A DNA stretch of 64,000 bases from Acidimicrobiales bacterium (GTDB taxonomy: Bacteria > Actinomycetota > Acidimicrobiia > Acidimicrobiales > JAVJTC01), in assembly GCA_040219085.1 (NCBI GenBank), contig JAVJTC010000020.1, forward strand, positions 1 through 64,000, in the 5' to 3' direction. Made by a program: the position numbers and the translations under genes. This document shows positions 26,911-36,411 of this stretch, one piece after another (the stretch's first letter is position 1; each line of letters begins with the position of its first letter). The notes beneath the pieces are model-generated. The model was not told the origin of the DNA and searched no databases. It saw only the letters and a program-made list of their open reading frames with translations.

Positions 26911-28961
26911 GCTCCCAGCTGCCGGTGGTGATCTACGTCGGTGGTTACAGCCGAAGTGGCTCGACTCTTCTGGACCTCGTGCTGTCCGACGCGTTCGGTG
27001 CGTTCGGTGGGGGTGAGCTCACCCGACTGTTGGAGGACTGGGACACCGTCGCCTGTTCGTGTGGTGAGCCCTTCGCAATGTGTGGGTTCTGGGGGGACCT
27101 GTCGCTCGACCGTCTCGCTGACCGGCGTCGGGCGCAGGCCGCTGTCGAGGCACGGCCCGTGTTCGGCGCCCGGCGCGGCGCGACTCGCAGGGACGTCGCG
27201 CTCCATGCCGACACGACGCGGCGGGTCTTCGCCCACCTCCGTGAGCGCTCGGGGGCGTCGGTGGTGGTCGACTCGTCGAAGTCCGCACGTGGCGCAGCCC
27301 GGCGAGCCCAAGCTCTGGCTGACGCGGGCCTCGATGTCCGATTCGTCCACCTCCTGCGCAGTCCCTACTCGGTCGCGAGTTCCTATCGCCTCACCGGCTC
27401 CAACCGCGCCGCCGAGGGGATCGCCGGCGAGCATCGCGGTCGCGTGGCGCGGGCGGTCGTCGGCTGGTCGATGGCCAACGCGCAGGCTTCGAGAGACGCC
27501 GCGTCCGACAGGTGGCCGGCGGTGCGGGTGGCCTATGAGGACCTCGCCCGGGAGCCTGACGTCGTCGTGGGCCACATCACCGCGGCGCTGGGGCTCGGGG
27601 CACCTCGCGGCCCGGTGCCGGACCACTTCGGCGACGCGCGCGGCCATGCCGTCGCGGGCAATCGGATGCGGCGCAGCGGGGAGGTCGTGTTCACGCGCCG
27701 GGTCGTCCCGACCATCCCCGCCGACTGTTCCCTCCGGGACAGAGCGACCGTGCGGGCAGTGCTCGGCGCGGCGCGGGCCGACCACGGCTACTCGTTGGAG
27801 ACAAGCGGTGTCGTACCCACCTCGCTCCGGGTGGATTCGCCCACCGGGGCATCGGCGCGGCGTGTGGCCCATGTCTGCACGAGGTTCGCGACGGGCGGCA
27901 GTGAGCGCCGGATCGTCGACGCCATGGCGGCCACCCCGGAGATGCGCCACAGGGTCTACCTGGGACCGGAGTCGAACTGGGAGAGAGCGGCGCGGGACCT
28001 GGGTGGCGCCGAGGTCGGCGTTCTCACGGCGATGAGCCACCGCACCTTCACGCCCGTGGGCGACCTCAGGGCGCTGCGCTCGCTTCGGGCGGACCTGTCC
28101 GCCTGGGGCCCCGATGTCGTCCACACCGTCCAGTCCAAGGCCGGGATGATCGGACGGCTGGCGGCGCCGTCGATGGCGCGCCGGGTCCATTCCGTGTCGG
28201 CGCTCAACTTCGGGTCGGCCTTCGCCGGCCCGGTTTCCGCATTGGCCAGGAAGGTCGAAGAGCTACTGGCACGAAAGACCGACGACCTGCTCGTCGCCGG
28301 GGATGACCTGAAGGCGGCGTACACGGCAGCGGGGATCGCTTCACACGATCGCCTGACCGTCACCCGGGCCACCGTCGACCTCGAACGAATCACGGAGGTC
28401 GCTGAGACGTCGCGCGACGAGGTACGCGATGCGCTCGGACTTGCCCCTGATCGTCCGGTGGTTGCATTCGTCGGTCGCCTCGAGCGGCGAAAGGGTGTGC
28501 ACCACCTCGCCGTGATCATGCGAGACGTCGTTGCCGAGGTGCCTGACGCGATGCTGGTCGTTGCAGGAGCCGGGCCTGAAGAGAATGAGTTGCTTGGTGC
28601 GCTTGCGGACTTCGGACCGGACGCTGTGGTCTCTCTCGGCTACTTTTGTGACGTGCCGGCGCTGTTGCGAGCATCGGACTGCGTCGTTCTCCCGAGTTTG
28701 GCGGAGGGGATCTCGCAGGTGCTGGTTCAGGCGTCGCTTCTCGGCCGACCGTTCGTGTCCTTCGACGTGCCGGGTGCGGCGGAACTGCTCCGTCTCGGCG
28801 CCATCGGCAGCATCGTGAGCGTGGGCGATGAGACAGCGGCGGCTCGCGAGATCGTGCGGTGGATCCGCTCCGACGTCGGGCCGACGGCGTTCGACGGCAC
28901 GTCGTGGAGCCCGGACGCGATCTCTGGTCGGTGGCGTGAGGCCTTGACGTGCCCGCAGTGA
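26907..28961 (+). CDS. Sulfotransferase-GT4 glycosyltransferase fusion
   Basis: This 684-residue protein combines two enzymes. Residues 1 to about 300 are a sulfotransferase: YVGGYSRSGSTLLDLVL (PAPS loop), VVVDSSKSARGAARR, and VRFVHLLRSPYSVASSYRL. Residues about 315-684 are a GT4 glycosyltransferase: HVCTRFATGGSERRIVDAM, FVGRLERRKGVHHLAVIM and PSLAEGISQVLVQASLLGRP. The frame is continuous with no stop between the halves. GTG 26907 overlaps the upstream stop; residues encoded farther upstream are antisense noise. A fusion implies that one glycan unit is transferred and sulfated in a coupled manner (inference). Confidence 0.9.
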   Translation: MSSQLPVVIYVGGYSRSGSTLLDLVLSDAFGAFGGGELTRLLEDWDTVACSCGEPFAMCGFWGDLSLDRLADRRRAQAAVEARPVFGARRGATRRDVALHADTTRRVFAHLRERSGASVVVDSSKSARGAARRAQALADAGLDVRFVHLLRSPYSVASSYRLTGSNRAAEGIAGEHRGRVARAVVGWSMANAQASRDAASDRWPAVRVAYEDLAREPDVVVGHITAALGLGAPRGPVPDHFGDARGHAVAGNRMRRSGEVVFTRRVVPTIPADCSLRDRATVRAVLGAARADHGYSLETSGVVPTSLRVDSPTGASARRVAHVCTRFATGGSERRIVDAMAATPEMRHRVYLGPESNWERAARDLGGAEVGVLTAMSHRTFTPVGDLRALRSLRADLSAWGPDVVHTVQSKAGMIGRLAAPSMARRVHSVSALNFGSAFAGPVSALARKVEELLARKTDDLLVAGDDLKAAYTAAGIASHDRLTVTRATVDLERITEVAETSRDEVRDALGLAPDRPVVAFVGRLERRKGVHHLAVIMRDVVAEVPDAMLVVAGAGPEENELLGALADFGPDAVVSLGYFCDVPALLRASDCVVLPSLAEGISQVLVQASLLGRPFVSFDVPGAAELLRLGAIGSIVSVGDETAAAREIVRWIRSDVGPTAFDGTSWSPDAISGRWREALTCPQ

Positions 28962-30142
28962 GAAGGAACCCGGAACGCCTGTTCCGGGTGCTGATGGTCT
29001 CGGGCGCCTATCCGCCCGACCAGTTGGGCGGCGCGGAGATGCAGTGCCGCAAGCTCTCGACGGCTCTGGCTGCCCGTGGCCACCAGGTCACGGTTCTGAC
29101 GAGCTGTCGCCTTCGGCGCGATGCCGGGGCCTGCGAGGAGTCAGGCGTGGTGGTCCGTCGGGTCTGGTCACGCCACCCGCCGCAGAACATGGGTCGCCGG
29201 ATGGGCTCGTCGGTGGCGTGGACGATCGGCGCGGTTCGGGCGGCACGCTCGCTCGAGTTCGACATTGTTCATTCCCACCAGGCGAAGTTCCCGTCCGCGG
29301 TGGGTGCATGGATCGCCCGTCGCCGGGGCGTGCCGAACCTGGCCAAGATCGGTGACAGTGACCACAAGTTCGATCTCGCCACGCTCGAGCGCAAGAAGCT
29401 GATCGGGGCGACGCTCGCCCGGTACGTCGCGCGTTCAGTCGACAGATTCGTTGCCATCTCCGAACCGATCCGGGAGGACCTCGAGGCGTTCGGCGTGCCG
29501 GCTCGCCGGATCGAGAGGATCCCGAACGGCGTCGTGGATCGGGGTGGACCGCTCACCGGGCAGGAACGCCTCGCCGTTCGCGAAGGACTGGATATGGGTG
29601 CTACGGCGACGGTTCTCGTGTCGGTCGGCCGGTTCTCTGCGGAGAAGAATCTCGTTGCCCTGATCGATGCCGTAGGCGTTCTCGACGATCCGAGGCTGGA
29701 ACTCCACATGTTCGGTTCGGGTCCCATGGAGGAGGCCCTGAGAATCCGGGCCGACGAGGCTCGTACACGTTCGCGGATCGCGTTTCACGGTGTCGTCGAC
29801 GATCCGACCGATGCCTACCGAGTTGCCGACTTCCTCGTGCTGCCGAGCCTGGCCGAGGGTCTGTCCAACACGCTGCTCGAGGCGGCGGTGGCCGGACTGC
29901 CGGCCATAGCGACGGCAGTGGGTGGGACCCCGGAAGTCGTGGCGGACGGCGTGACGGGATATCTCGCCGGTGATACGACGGTCGGCGACCTCGGCACGGC
30001 GCTGCGACGTGCGCTGGCTGACAACGGTGATACCCGGGCTCAGATGTCGGCCGCCATCAGAGCTCGCGCGTTGGCGCGCTACGAGATGGCAGGCGTGGTC
30101 GAACGCTACGAGAGCCTGTACGCAGAGCTGGCGCGCACATGA
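28949..30142 (+). CDS. Family 4 glycosyltransferase
   Basis: This is a 397-residue GT4 enzyme: VSGAYPPDQLGGAEMQCRKL, DIVHSHQAKFPSAVGAW, VSVGRFSAEKNLVALIDAV, then PSLAEGLSNTLLEAAVAGLP for donor binding. GTG 28949 overlaps the end of the fusion gene by 13 bases, so it is the last of a four-gene run from 24854. Its sequence resembles the GT4 half of the upstream fusion. It converges on the GT2 gene at 30191 with a 48-base gap. Confidence 0.93.
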   Translation: MPAVRRNPERLFRVLMVSGAYPPDQLGGAEMQCRKLSTALAARGHQVTVLTSCRLRRDAGACEESGVVVRRVWSRHPPQNMGRRMGSSVAWTIGAVRAARSLEFDIVHSHQAKFPSAVGAWIARRRGVPNLAKIGDSDHKFDLATLERKKLIGATLARYVARSVDRFVAISEPIREDLEAFGVPARRIERIPNGVVDRGGPLTGQERLAVREGLDMGATATVLVSVGRFSAEKNLVALIDAVGVLDDPRLELHMFGSGPMEEALRIRADEARTRSRIAFHGVVDDPTDAYRVADFLVLPSLAEGLSNTLLEAAVAGLPAIATAVGGTPEVVADGVTGYLAGDTTVGDLGTALRRALADNGDTRAQMSAAIRARALARYEMAGVVERYESLYAELART

Positions 30143-30190
30143 GGCCAGAGGGGATGGGGCTCGCGGGATCGGTCGAGCTCAACACCTGGT

Positions 30191-31123
30191 TCATCGGCTG
30201 CCGTGGGTGCGTGCGAGTCGCTGTGCGGCTCTCACCCCTCCCACGAGCGCGCCGTAGCAGACCGCGAGCCAGGGCCTGCGCCGGGTGGGCGTTGCCCGGA
30301 CGGCGTTGAGAGCGCTGCGGAGGGCCTCGCCGATCTCGCCTTCATCGGCGGCCTGACGGCAGCGGACGATCTGGGATCGGGCCATTCGAACCCGTCCCGC
30401 CTGGGCGAGAGAGTCGTCGGCGGCCACGGCCTTGGCTACGACACGCTCCATGGATTCCACCTTCAGTGCCCGGCGCTTTCCCAGGCTCCCCGGGTGGTCC
30501 CGCTTGTCGACCAGCGTCCTGGGAATTCGCACGGCTTCGGCCTGGCCGAGAATACGCAGCCACAGGTCTGTGTCCTCGGCGCTTCGGAGAGACTCGTCGA
30601 ACAGACCCACGGTCTCCAGGACAGACCGCCGGATCGTGGCGGTCGAGGGGATGATCGGAGCATCGTGGCGAAGGTAATCGTCTCTGGCCGCCCGTCCGGT
30701 TCCTTCGATCGAGCGAGCTCGAACGTGTCGTCGATGGTCGTCGGTGAACAGGTTCAGGTCGCTGTAGAAGACGCCGGCATCGGGCTTGGATTCGATCGCC
30801 GCGGCCACGGCTGCAAGGCGACCTGGTAGCCAAAGATCGTCGCCGTCGAGGAGAGCGATCCAGGGGCTCGAAGAAAGCGCTATCCCTGCATTGCGCGCTG
30901 CGGCGAGTCCGTGGTTGTCACGCCGAAGAAGCGTGAAACGCCTGTCGCTGGAGAACTCTGCATCGAGAGCATCCGGTGAGCCATCCGTCGACCCGTCGTC
31001 TACGACAACGATCTCTTCCAACGACTCGCTGTCCTGAGAGATGACCGAGGAGACGGCATCGAGACACAGCGGGTACTCGTTGTAGCTCGTGATGATCGCC
31101 GCGATCGCGCCGGTTCGCATCAT
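30191..31123 (-). CDS. Family 2 glycosyltransferase
   Basis: This is a 310-residue GT2 enzyme with IAAIITSYNEYPLCLDAVSS, VDDGSTDGS, LDGDDLWLPG and TVGLFDESLRSAEDTDLWLR, plus a C-terminal helical region of about 80 residues with several Arg. I placed the start at the tandem ATG pair at 31123/31120 because upstream residues (to 31216) look non-coding. No strong ribosome site is visible. It is divergent from the polymerase-like gene at 31255, with a 131-base gap holding both promoters. Confidence 0.9.
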   Translation of the reverse strand: MMRTGAIAAIITSYNEYPLCLDAVSSVISQDSESLEEIVVVDDGSTDGSPDALDAEFSSDRRFTLLRRDNHGLAAARNAGIALSSSPWIALLDGDDLWLPGRLAAVAAAIESKPDAGVFYSDLNLFTDDHRRHVRARSIEGTGRAARDDYLRHDAPIIPSTATIRRSVLETVGLFDESLRSAEDTDLWLRILGQAEAVRIPRTLVDKRDHPGSLGKRRALKVESMERVVAKAVAADDSLAQAGRVRMARSQIVRCRQAADEGEIGEALRSALNAVRATPTRRRPWLAVCYGALVGGVRAAQRLARTHGSR

Positions 31124-31254
31124 GGTGACAGTAGTACCGGGTTGCGCGCTGCGAGCTGGTCTCGTGACGGCCGTGACAGAGCAGGCAGGCCAGCTATCGT
31201 TCGGCCAGCAGCGCAATCTGCGGAGCGGCGACGAATGACGGATTCAGGTGACCG

Positions 31255-32601
31255 GTGCAGGCCAGTCCTCGAGAGCAGGTGGTCATGGCGGTGACCCGGT
31301 TCTCGCAGCCGCCAGCCCCTGGAAGGTCCTCGCCTGCCTCCGTCGAGGGACGGATCGTCCCCGTTCTCGCAGGAGTGGCGGTGGGCAGCGTGTTCCTGGG
31401 GGTCGAGCCTGAGGTGGGAGCGGCCGTCGTGCGGCCGTTCGATGGTCTCGTCCTGCTCACAGCCGTGGTGCTTGCAGCTCGGGTCGTCGTACTCGGGCGA
31501 CTCCCGCGGGTGTCGCTCGGATGGTCGTTCTTCTTTGCCGCCGCCTATCTCTCGTTCCGCTCCCTCGACGCACTTGTGCAGTCGCCCCTCTCGACTGCGG
31601 TGGTCGAGACGATTCAGGGTGTCGAGTTGTTGTTCCTGTTCTGGCTTGTCTCGGTCGCCACCCGAACCGTCGACGGATTCATCCGGTTCTTCACCGGCCT
31701 GGCATCTGCAGTAGCAGGAATCGTTATATGGGCAACGATATACCATCTATCGATCGGTGAGTACTTCCGCTACAAGTCCCTCGATGAGCCGAAACTGGCC
31801 TTCGGAGTTCTTCTGTCCTTGATTGTGGTCGCCCGGTTCGAGCGACTGCCGCTGAACCGGCTGCTGAGATCTCGAACAGCGCTTGCAACCGTGACTCTGC
31901 TCGTCCTGTTCTCAGGCGAGCGGAAGATGTGGGTGGGGGTTGCCGTGGCGCTGTTGGTCCTCGTGGCTCGGCCATCGAAGTCCCTCGCGCCGAAGCTTGT
32001 GCTCCTCACGATCACGGCCTTGGTCGTCGGTGCGGTGGCGGTCGGCCCGTTGTTCGCCGACCGGCTACCTGAGGACAACTACACTGCTCGCCAGTTGCGC
32101 TCGTTGAGTGAGCTGCCGACGGTCTTCGCAGGTGATTCGGAGAGGCAGAGTGTCTCTGTCAGCAACGAGAGCCGCACGGAGTTGACGGAGATCGCCGTCG
32201 AGGTGTTCCGAGACAACCCTGTTGCGGGAATCGGCCCGGACAACTTCGCGCCCTTCATACGGGGCCTCGGGCCGGAGCGCCCCCGAGCAGGTAAGTCTCC
32301 CCACAACGAGTATCTCCTCGCAGCAGCGGAGACGGGATCCATCGGCTTGGTCTTGTTCGGTTCACTCGCACTGAGCGTCGCCGTCAACGCCTCTCCGCGA
32401 CGCAGTGCAGCGAAGCGGGGCAGAGTTGGCTCCGACTTCGTCGTGGCGTTCTCGGCATTGGCTGTCGTCGTCAACCTGTTTCTTGCGGGAGGAGTGCTGA
32501 ACATGGTGTTCCTCATTCTCCCTGCGGCAGTAGCCCGCGGGCGCGATCAGGAGCGCGTGGCAGCTGCGGGCCGGCGGCCAACCCTCGCCTTGAATTCCTG
32601 A
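31255..32601 (+). CDS. O-antigen ligase/polymerase-like membrane protein
   Basis: This is a 448-residue multi-span membrane protein with about ten hydrophobic segments. The signature region of the WaaL/Wzy family is present: FRDNPVAGIGPDNF followed by a loop and SPHNEYLLAAAETGSIGLVLF. Such proteins polymerise or ligate undecaprenyl-linked glycans on the outer face of the membrane. Here it is the natural polymerase for the surrounding glycosyltransferases. GTG 31255 was taken as start, but an in-frame GTG or ATG at codons 10-11 could also serve. Confidence 0.85.
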   Translation: MQASPREQVVMAVTRFSQPPAPGRSSPASVEGRIVPVLAGVAVGSVFLGVEPEVGAAVVRPFDGLVLLTAVVLAARVVVLGRLPRVSLGWSFFFAAAYLSFRSLDALVQSPLSTAVVETIQGVELLFLFWLVSVATRTVDGFIRFFTGLASAVAGIVIWATIYHLSIGEYFRYKSLDEPKLAFGVLLSLIVVARFERLPLNRLLRSRTALATVTLLVLFSGERKMWVGVAVALLVLVARPSKSLAPKLVLLTITALVVGAVAVGPLFADRLPEDNYTARQLRSLSELPTVFAGDSERQSVSVSNESRTELTEIAVEVFRDNPVAGIGPDNFAPFIRGLGPERPRAGKSPHNEYLLAAAETGSIGLVLFGSLALSVAVNASPRRSAAKRGRVGSDFVVAFSALAVVVNLFLAGGVLNMVFLILPAAVARGRDQERVAAAGRRPTLALNS

Positions 32602-32776
32602 ACTGTTCCCGGTCGTCGGTGTCGAGCACGGCGACTTCCCTTTGATTCTCCAAGAGCTCCGACCTGGGCGTGCTGCAGTTGGGAAGTGGGCGCTAGGGAC
32701 ATGTCGGTCCGCATTGGCGACCAAAGGTACGACCGGTTGCAACCGGGCGCGGAGCGCGGCCCTGTACCGTTTCGCG

Positions 32777-33547
32777 ATGGCTGGAACCGGTACGAGCCGT
32801 GCGCTGAAGCCAGTGCTCAGAGCGCGACGTCGCCGACGTCGACGCCTCCGCGCCTCGCGGCGACGCCGGCATCTCAGCTGGCTCCACAACGGCTACTACC
32901 GGCTGAAACCGCGTTGGGTTCGGATCGAACGACAATCGGTGTTCATCTGGATCCCGAAGACTGCGGGGTCGAGCCTTTTCGAAGCGCTCCACCGGGTCGG
33001 CTGTCGACTGGTCAAGACGGACGCCGAACTCGCCAGGTATTTCGACGGAGCAGGGTGCTTCTCCTTCGGACACATGGACTACCTGTCTCTGGTGGGTGAG
33101 GACACCATCGATCCGGTGTTCGGTGCTGACGCGTTCCGGTTCACTGTTGTGCGTGACCCCTATGACCGGGCCGTGTCTCTCTGGGCGTACTGGCGGGGCA
33201 TCGGGAAGATCCCGGCTGAGGTGACGTTTGCAACCTTCGTCACCATGCTCTCCGAGCCATTGCACCCGCTCGGGGTCCACAATGCTGATGGCAACAGCCA
33301 ACTGCATCCCCAGACGGCGTGGATTGCCCGTGATGGCAAGGTCGCGGTCGACCTGGTGATGCGGTTCGAGCACATCAACGACGATGCCAAGGTCCTTGCC
33401 GCAGAGCTTGGGCTTCCATCGCTCGAATTGCCGACCACGAACTCGAGCGATCGGGGCAGTGCCGACGAGTACTACACGCCGGCGCTTCGCCGCCAGGTGG
33501 CCGAGGTGTGGGCGTCGGACTTCGAGTTGCTCGGATACGAACCGTAG
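32777..33547 (+). CDS. Sulfotransferase (Sulfotransfer_2-type)
   Basis: This is a 256-residue protein from ATG 32777. The PAPS loop is IWIPKTAGSSLFEAL and the 3'-phosphate motif is FTVVRDPYDRAVSLW, as in carbohydrate sulfotransferases of the Sulfotransfer_2 family. The N-terminus has a very basic stretch (RARRRRRRRLRASRRRR) of about 17 residues, not followed by a clear membrane span. A longer frame from a TTG at 32642 exists, without support. It lies 175 bases after the polymerase-like gene; nothing else is recognisable in that gap. Confidence 0.82.
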   Translation: MAGTGTSRALKPVLRARRRRRRRLRASRRRRHLSWLHNGYYRLKPRWVRIERQSVFIWIPKTAGSSLFEALHRVGCRLVKTDAELARYFDGAGCFSFGHMDYLSLVGEDTIDPVFGADAFRFTVVRDPYDRAVSLWAYWRGIGKIPAEVTFATFVTMLSEPLHPLGVHNADGNSQLHPQTAWIARDGKVAVDLVMRFEHINDDAKVLAAELGLPSLELPTTNSSDRGSADEYYTPALRRQVAEVWASDFELLGYEP

Positions 33548-33566
33548 AGCGCAGTCAACGGCGCTA

Positions 33567-35333
33567 CTAGGAGAGTGGCGGTGAGTCTGAACCGAGTATC
33601 TCCAGCGGCTCGGACGCGACGCGCCGTACGGCCTGCTCAGCCTCTGCGAGGGTCCCCACCGTGAGTACCTTCCCGCCGGCCATCGCCACGATGCGGTCGC
33701 AGAATCCCAGGGTCGAGACCCGGTGGGCCACGACGACCATCGTCGTTCGTCCCTTCAGTTCACCGATCGTGCTCGTGAGTGCTGCCTCGGAGTGGGGGTC
33801 GAGCGCACTCGTCGGCTCATCGAGAATCAGGAGCTGCGGTTCTCCGGCGAGGGCGCGTGCAATGGCGATCCGTTGCGTCTGGCCACCTGAAAGGCCCGCA
33901 CCCCTGGGGCCCATCACGGTGTCGAATCCGAGAGGGAGCGCTTCGATCTCCTCGCGGACGTGCGCAAGAGCGGCCGCGTCACGGATCTTGGCTTCGTCGA
34001 TGCCTTCGCGGTGCATGGCGATGTTCTCGGCGACGGTCCCGCGGAACATGCGCGGCGTCTGGGGCACGAAGGAGACGAGGTGACGCCATGACGATTCGGC
34101 GATGAGGGTGTACTCGACTCCGTCCACGGTTATCTCGCCCTCCGTGGGGCGCCGGAGACGCAGGAGCAGCTCGACGAGGGTGCTCTTCCCCGCACCGGAC
34201 GGCCCGATCACCCCGATGGCCTCTCCACGGCTGATCTGAAGGTCGAGATCGCGAAGGACAACCGTTCGGCTGTCGTAGCTGTAGGAGACATCCCGCAGCG
34301 CGATCTGGCCCATCGCATCTGGGCAGAGGGACCCTGTCGTTTCCTCGTCGGAGCGGAGAGATTCGATCTTTTCGTGAAGGCGGTCGAGACTCGGACTCTG
34401 CTCTCGGATCGCCTGCGCAGAAGCGTTGGCTTGTTGGGCACTCGATACCGCGCGGACGACGAGCAGCACCACGGCGCCCGCCTCGCCGATGTCAGAGGTG
34501 CTCAGTTGGTTGAGCGCGGCGATTGCCGCGACCAGCCCGAGGATTGTGACATCGCGGTACAGGAAACCCCCAAGGAGCCGCGTGATTCGCGAGCGGCGCA
34601 TCAGTTCCGCAGCGTCATGGTTGCGGCGGCTCAGTCGCACGGACTCGGACTCGATGACACCGAAGGTCCTGTACTCGAGCGCGAGTGTGCTCCACTCGGC
34701 TACGGACTCGGCGACACCACTCTGGGCATCGACGGAGGCCGCCGCCCTGCGTCGCTGCATCCGGGCGAGTGGGCCGAGAGCGAGGGACAGTGCAATGCCG
34801 AAAGCGATGACAACAAGCGCAGCCTGCCAACTGACGAGCATTGCCATCCCGATGAGCGCCGCAAGGGTCAGCGCCGCTGCCACGAACTGAGCCAGCGAAG
34901 TCATCAGGCCGGCGGACTGAAAGGACAGGGTGCTGACCGCCTCCTGGAGCGAACCCTCCCGTTCGCCCGCCTGCTTTCCCCAGGACGCGCGCCCGAATGC
35001 GCTGATGAGACCGTCCCGGGCATTGCGCATGGCCCCTGCCGTCAGCGTCGCCGTCGCATGAGCCACGCCGAGGTGGATGATGACGGTGAGGAGACCGAGG
35101 GCTGTGGCCAGCCACAGGCTCGTCGCCACGGCGAGGTCCTGACTGCCCAGCACTGGTAGCGCGACGTCGCGCCCGGTCCCCGCATCGGTGACCTCCAGCG
35201 CCACCGAGACCACCAGCACCAGCAGGCTCGCCTCAGCGAGCCCTGCGATGATCGACGCTGCGCCGAGAGCACCCAGGGTGACGACCGACCACCCGGTCAA
35301 GAGCGCTCGCAGTTTCCGCCATGTCGAGAGCAC
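33567..35333 (-). CDS. ABC exporter with fused membrane and ATPase domains
   Basis: This 588-residue protein has a typical type IV ABC exporter half-transporter layout. Six membrane segments occupy residues 1-310 and an ATPase domain the rest: Walker A GPSGAGKST, Q loop FVPQTPRMFRG, signature LSGGQTQR and Walker B LLILDEPTSALD with a switch His in VVAHRVS. In this setting the best guess is a flippase for lipid-linked glycan, in the manner of PglK or MsbA; export of the RiPP product from the cluster 13 kb away is another option. It converges on the sulfotransferase gene with a 19-base gap. Confidence 0.9.
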   Translation of the reverse strand: MLSTWRKLRALLTGWSVVTLGALGAASIIAGLAEASLLVLVVSVALEVTDAGTGRDVALPVLGSQDLAVATSLWLATALGLLTVIIHLGVAHATATLTAGAMRNARDGLISAFGRASWGKQAGEREGSLQEAVSTLSFQSAGLMTSLAQFVAAALTLAALIGMAMLVSWQAALVVIAFGIALSLALGPLARMQRRRAAASVDAQSGVAESVAEWSTLALEYRTFGVIESESVRLSRRNHDAAELMRRSRITRLLGGFLYRDVTILGLVAAIAALNQLSTSDIGEAGAVVLLVVRAVSSAQQANASAQAIREQSPSLDRLHEKIESLRSDEETTGSLCPDAMGQIALRDVSYSYDSRTVVLRDLDLQISRGEAIGVIGPSGAGKSTLVELLLRLRRPTEGEITVDGVEYTLIAESSWRHLVSFVPQTPRMFRGTVAENIAMHREGIDEAKIRDAAALAHVREEIEALPLGFDTVMGPRGAGLSGGQTQRIAIARALAGEPQLLILDEPTSALDPHSEAALTSTIGELKGRTTMVVVAHRVSTLGFCDRIVAMAGGKVLTVGTLAEAEQAVRRVASEPLEILGSDSPPLS

Positions 35334-35493
35334 TACAAGACCCGTCTGTCGCCCGATGCTTCATCTCCCCCCTGCCGCGGGAGGCTACAGCGGCTCCCGC
35401 GGCAGGTTGAGGCACACTGGTTGGTGTCCATGGCGATGGGCAGCGGTCGTCTAGGATTTCCTCGGCGGGATCAGGGTGGGAGCGTAACGCGCA

Positions 35494-36411
35494 ATGAGTT
35501 CTGAGACTGGTGGCGGTGATGTCGGCCGCCGCGATGTTTTCTGCGTGATCCGCGCAGCAGGTGAGCGAACCGCGGACATGGCGCGACAGCTCCTCGAGGC
35601 ACAGGTGGGTCACAGCTCCGTCGCCGTCGTCCGAGAGGTCCCGTTCAGCGCTGCAGTCGAAGCTACCTTCAGGGCCGGAATCGAAGCGGGCGCCCGATGG
35701 ACGATCGCCGTGGATGCCGACATTCTCGTCCGCCCCTCGGCAGTGGGCACCCTCGTGGCCGCCGCCGAGGCATCGCCGGACGGCTTCTTCCACCTCCAGG
35801 GCCAGGTTCTCGACCGGTCTTTCAGGATCCCCAGACCCGGGTGCCCACGCGTGTACCGGACGAGCATGCTTCCGAGAGCCTTGTCAGTTCTGGCAGCCGC
35901 TGTCGGAGAGGCGAGGCCGGAGTCGCAGGTGTCGAGCCAGATGGCAGCGGAAGGAGCCGCAAGTCTGTCGATCCCCGACGTGCTGGGTCTGCACGACTAC
36001 GAACAGAGTTACTCCGATCTGTTCCGCAAGGGCGCCTTCCACACCCGCAAGCACCAGCGGCGAATGCCGTATTCCCGGGTCATGTGGCGGAGACTCAGCC
36101 GCAGCGAGCCTGACTACCGGGCATTGCTGGCCGGCGCGGAGTATGCCGACTCCCCGGATCGCGACATCGGCCCGGACATCGGACTCTTCGATCGTCGTGA
36201 GATCGAACAGCTGCTTGCTGCGAAGGGACTCCACGAGAAGCGCGAGTTGAAGACAGCGCGAACAGAAGTGTCCGCCGTGGTCGAGGCAGAGATTGCGGGT
36301 TGGCGGGCACCTGCCGAGTACAGGATCTGGCAGGCGAGGAAGTTGATCCCGTCAGGTGCCCGTCGAGCATGTCGCGGCCTCGCTGCAGGCATCGCCGGGG
36401 TTGGGAGATGA
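35494..36411 (+). CDS. Glycosyltransferase-like protein, GT-A fold
   Basis: This is a 305-residue protein. The N-terminal part looks like a GT-A fold: DVFCVIRAAGERTADMARQL, VREVPFSAAVEATFRAG and the metal-type motif WTIAVDADILVRPSAV. The rest has FRKGAFHTRKHQRRMPYS and a charged C-terminus without known motifs. I would call it a probable glycosyltransferase of an unassigned family. ATG 35494 is 160 bases from the divergent ABC gene. Its stop overlaps the next start (ATGA), coupling it to the asparagine-synthase-like gene. Confidence 0.65.
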   Translation: MSSETGGGDVGRRDVFCVIRAAGERTADMARQLLEAQVGHSSVAVVREVPFSAAVEATFRAGIEAGARWTIAVDADILVRPSAVGTLVAAAEASPDGFFHLQGQVLDRSFRIPRPGCPRVYRTSMLPRALSVLAAAVGEARPESQVSSQMAAEGAASLSIPDVLGLHDYEQSYSDLFRKGAFHTRKHQRRMPYSRVMWRRLSRSEPDYRALLAGAEYADSPDRDIGPDIGLFDRREIEQLLAAKGLHEKRELKTARTEVSAVVEAEIAGWRAPAEYRIWQARKLIPSGARRACRGLAAGIAGVGR

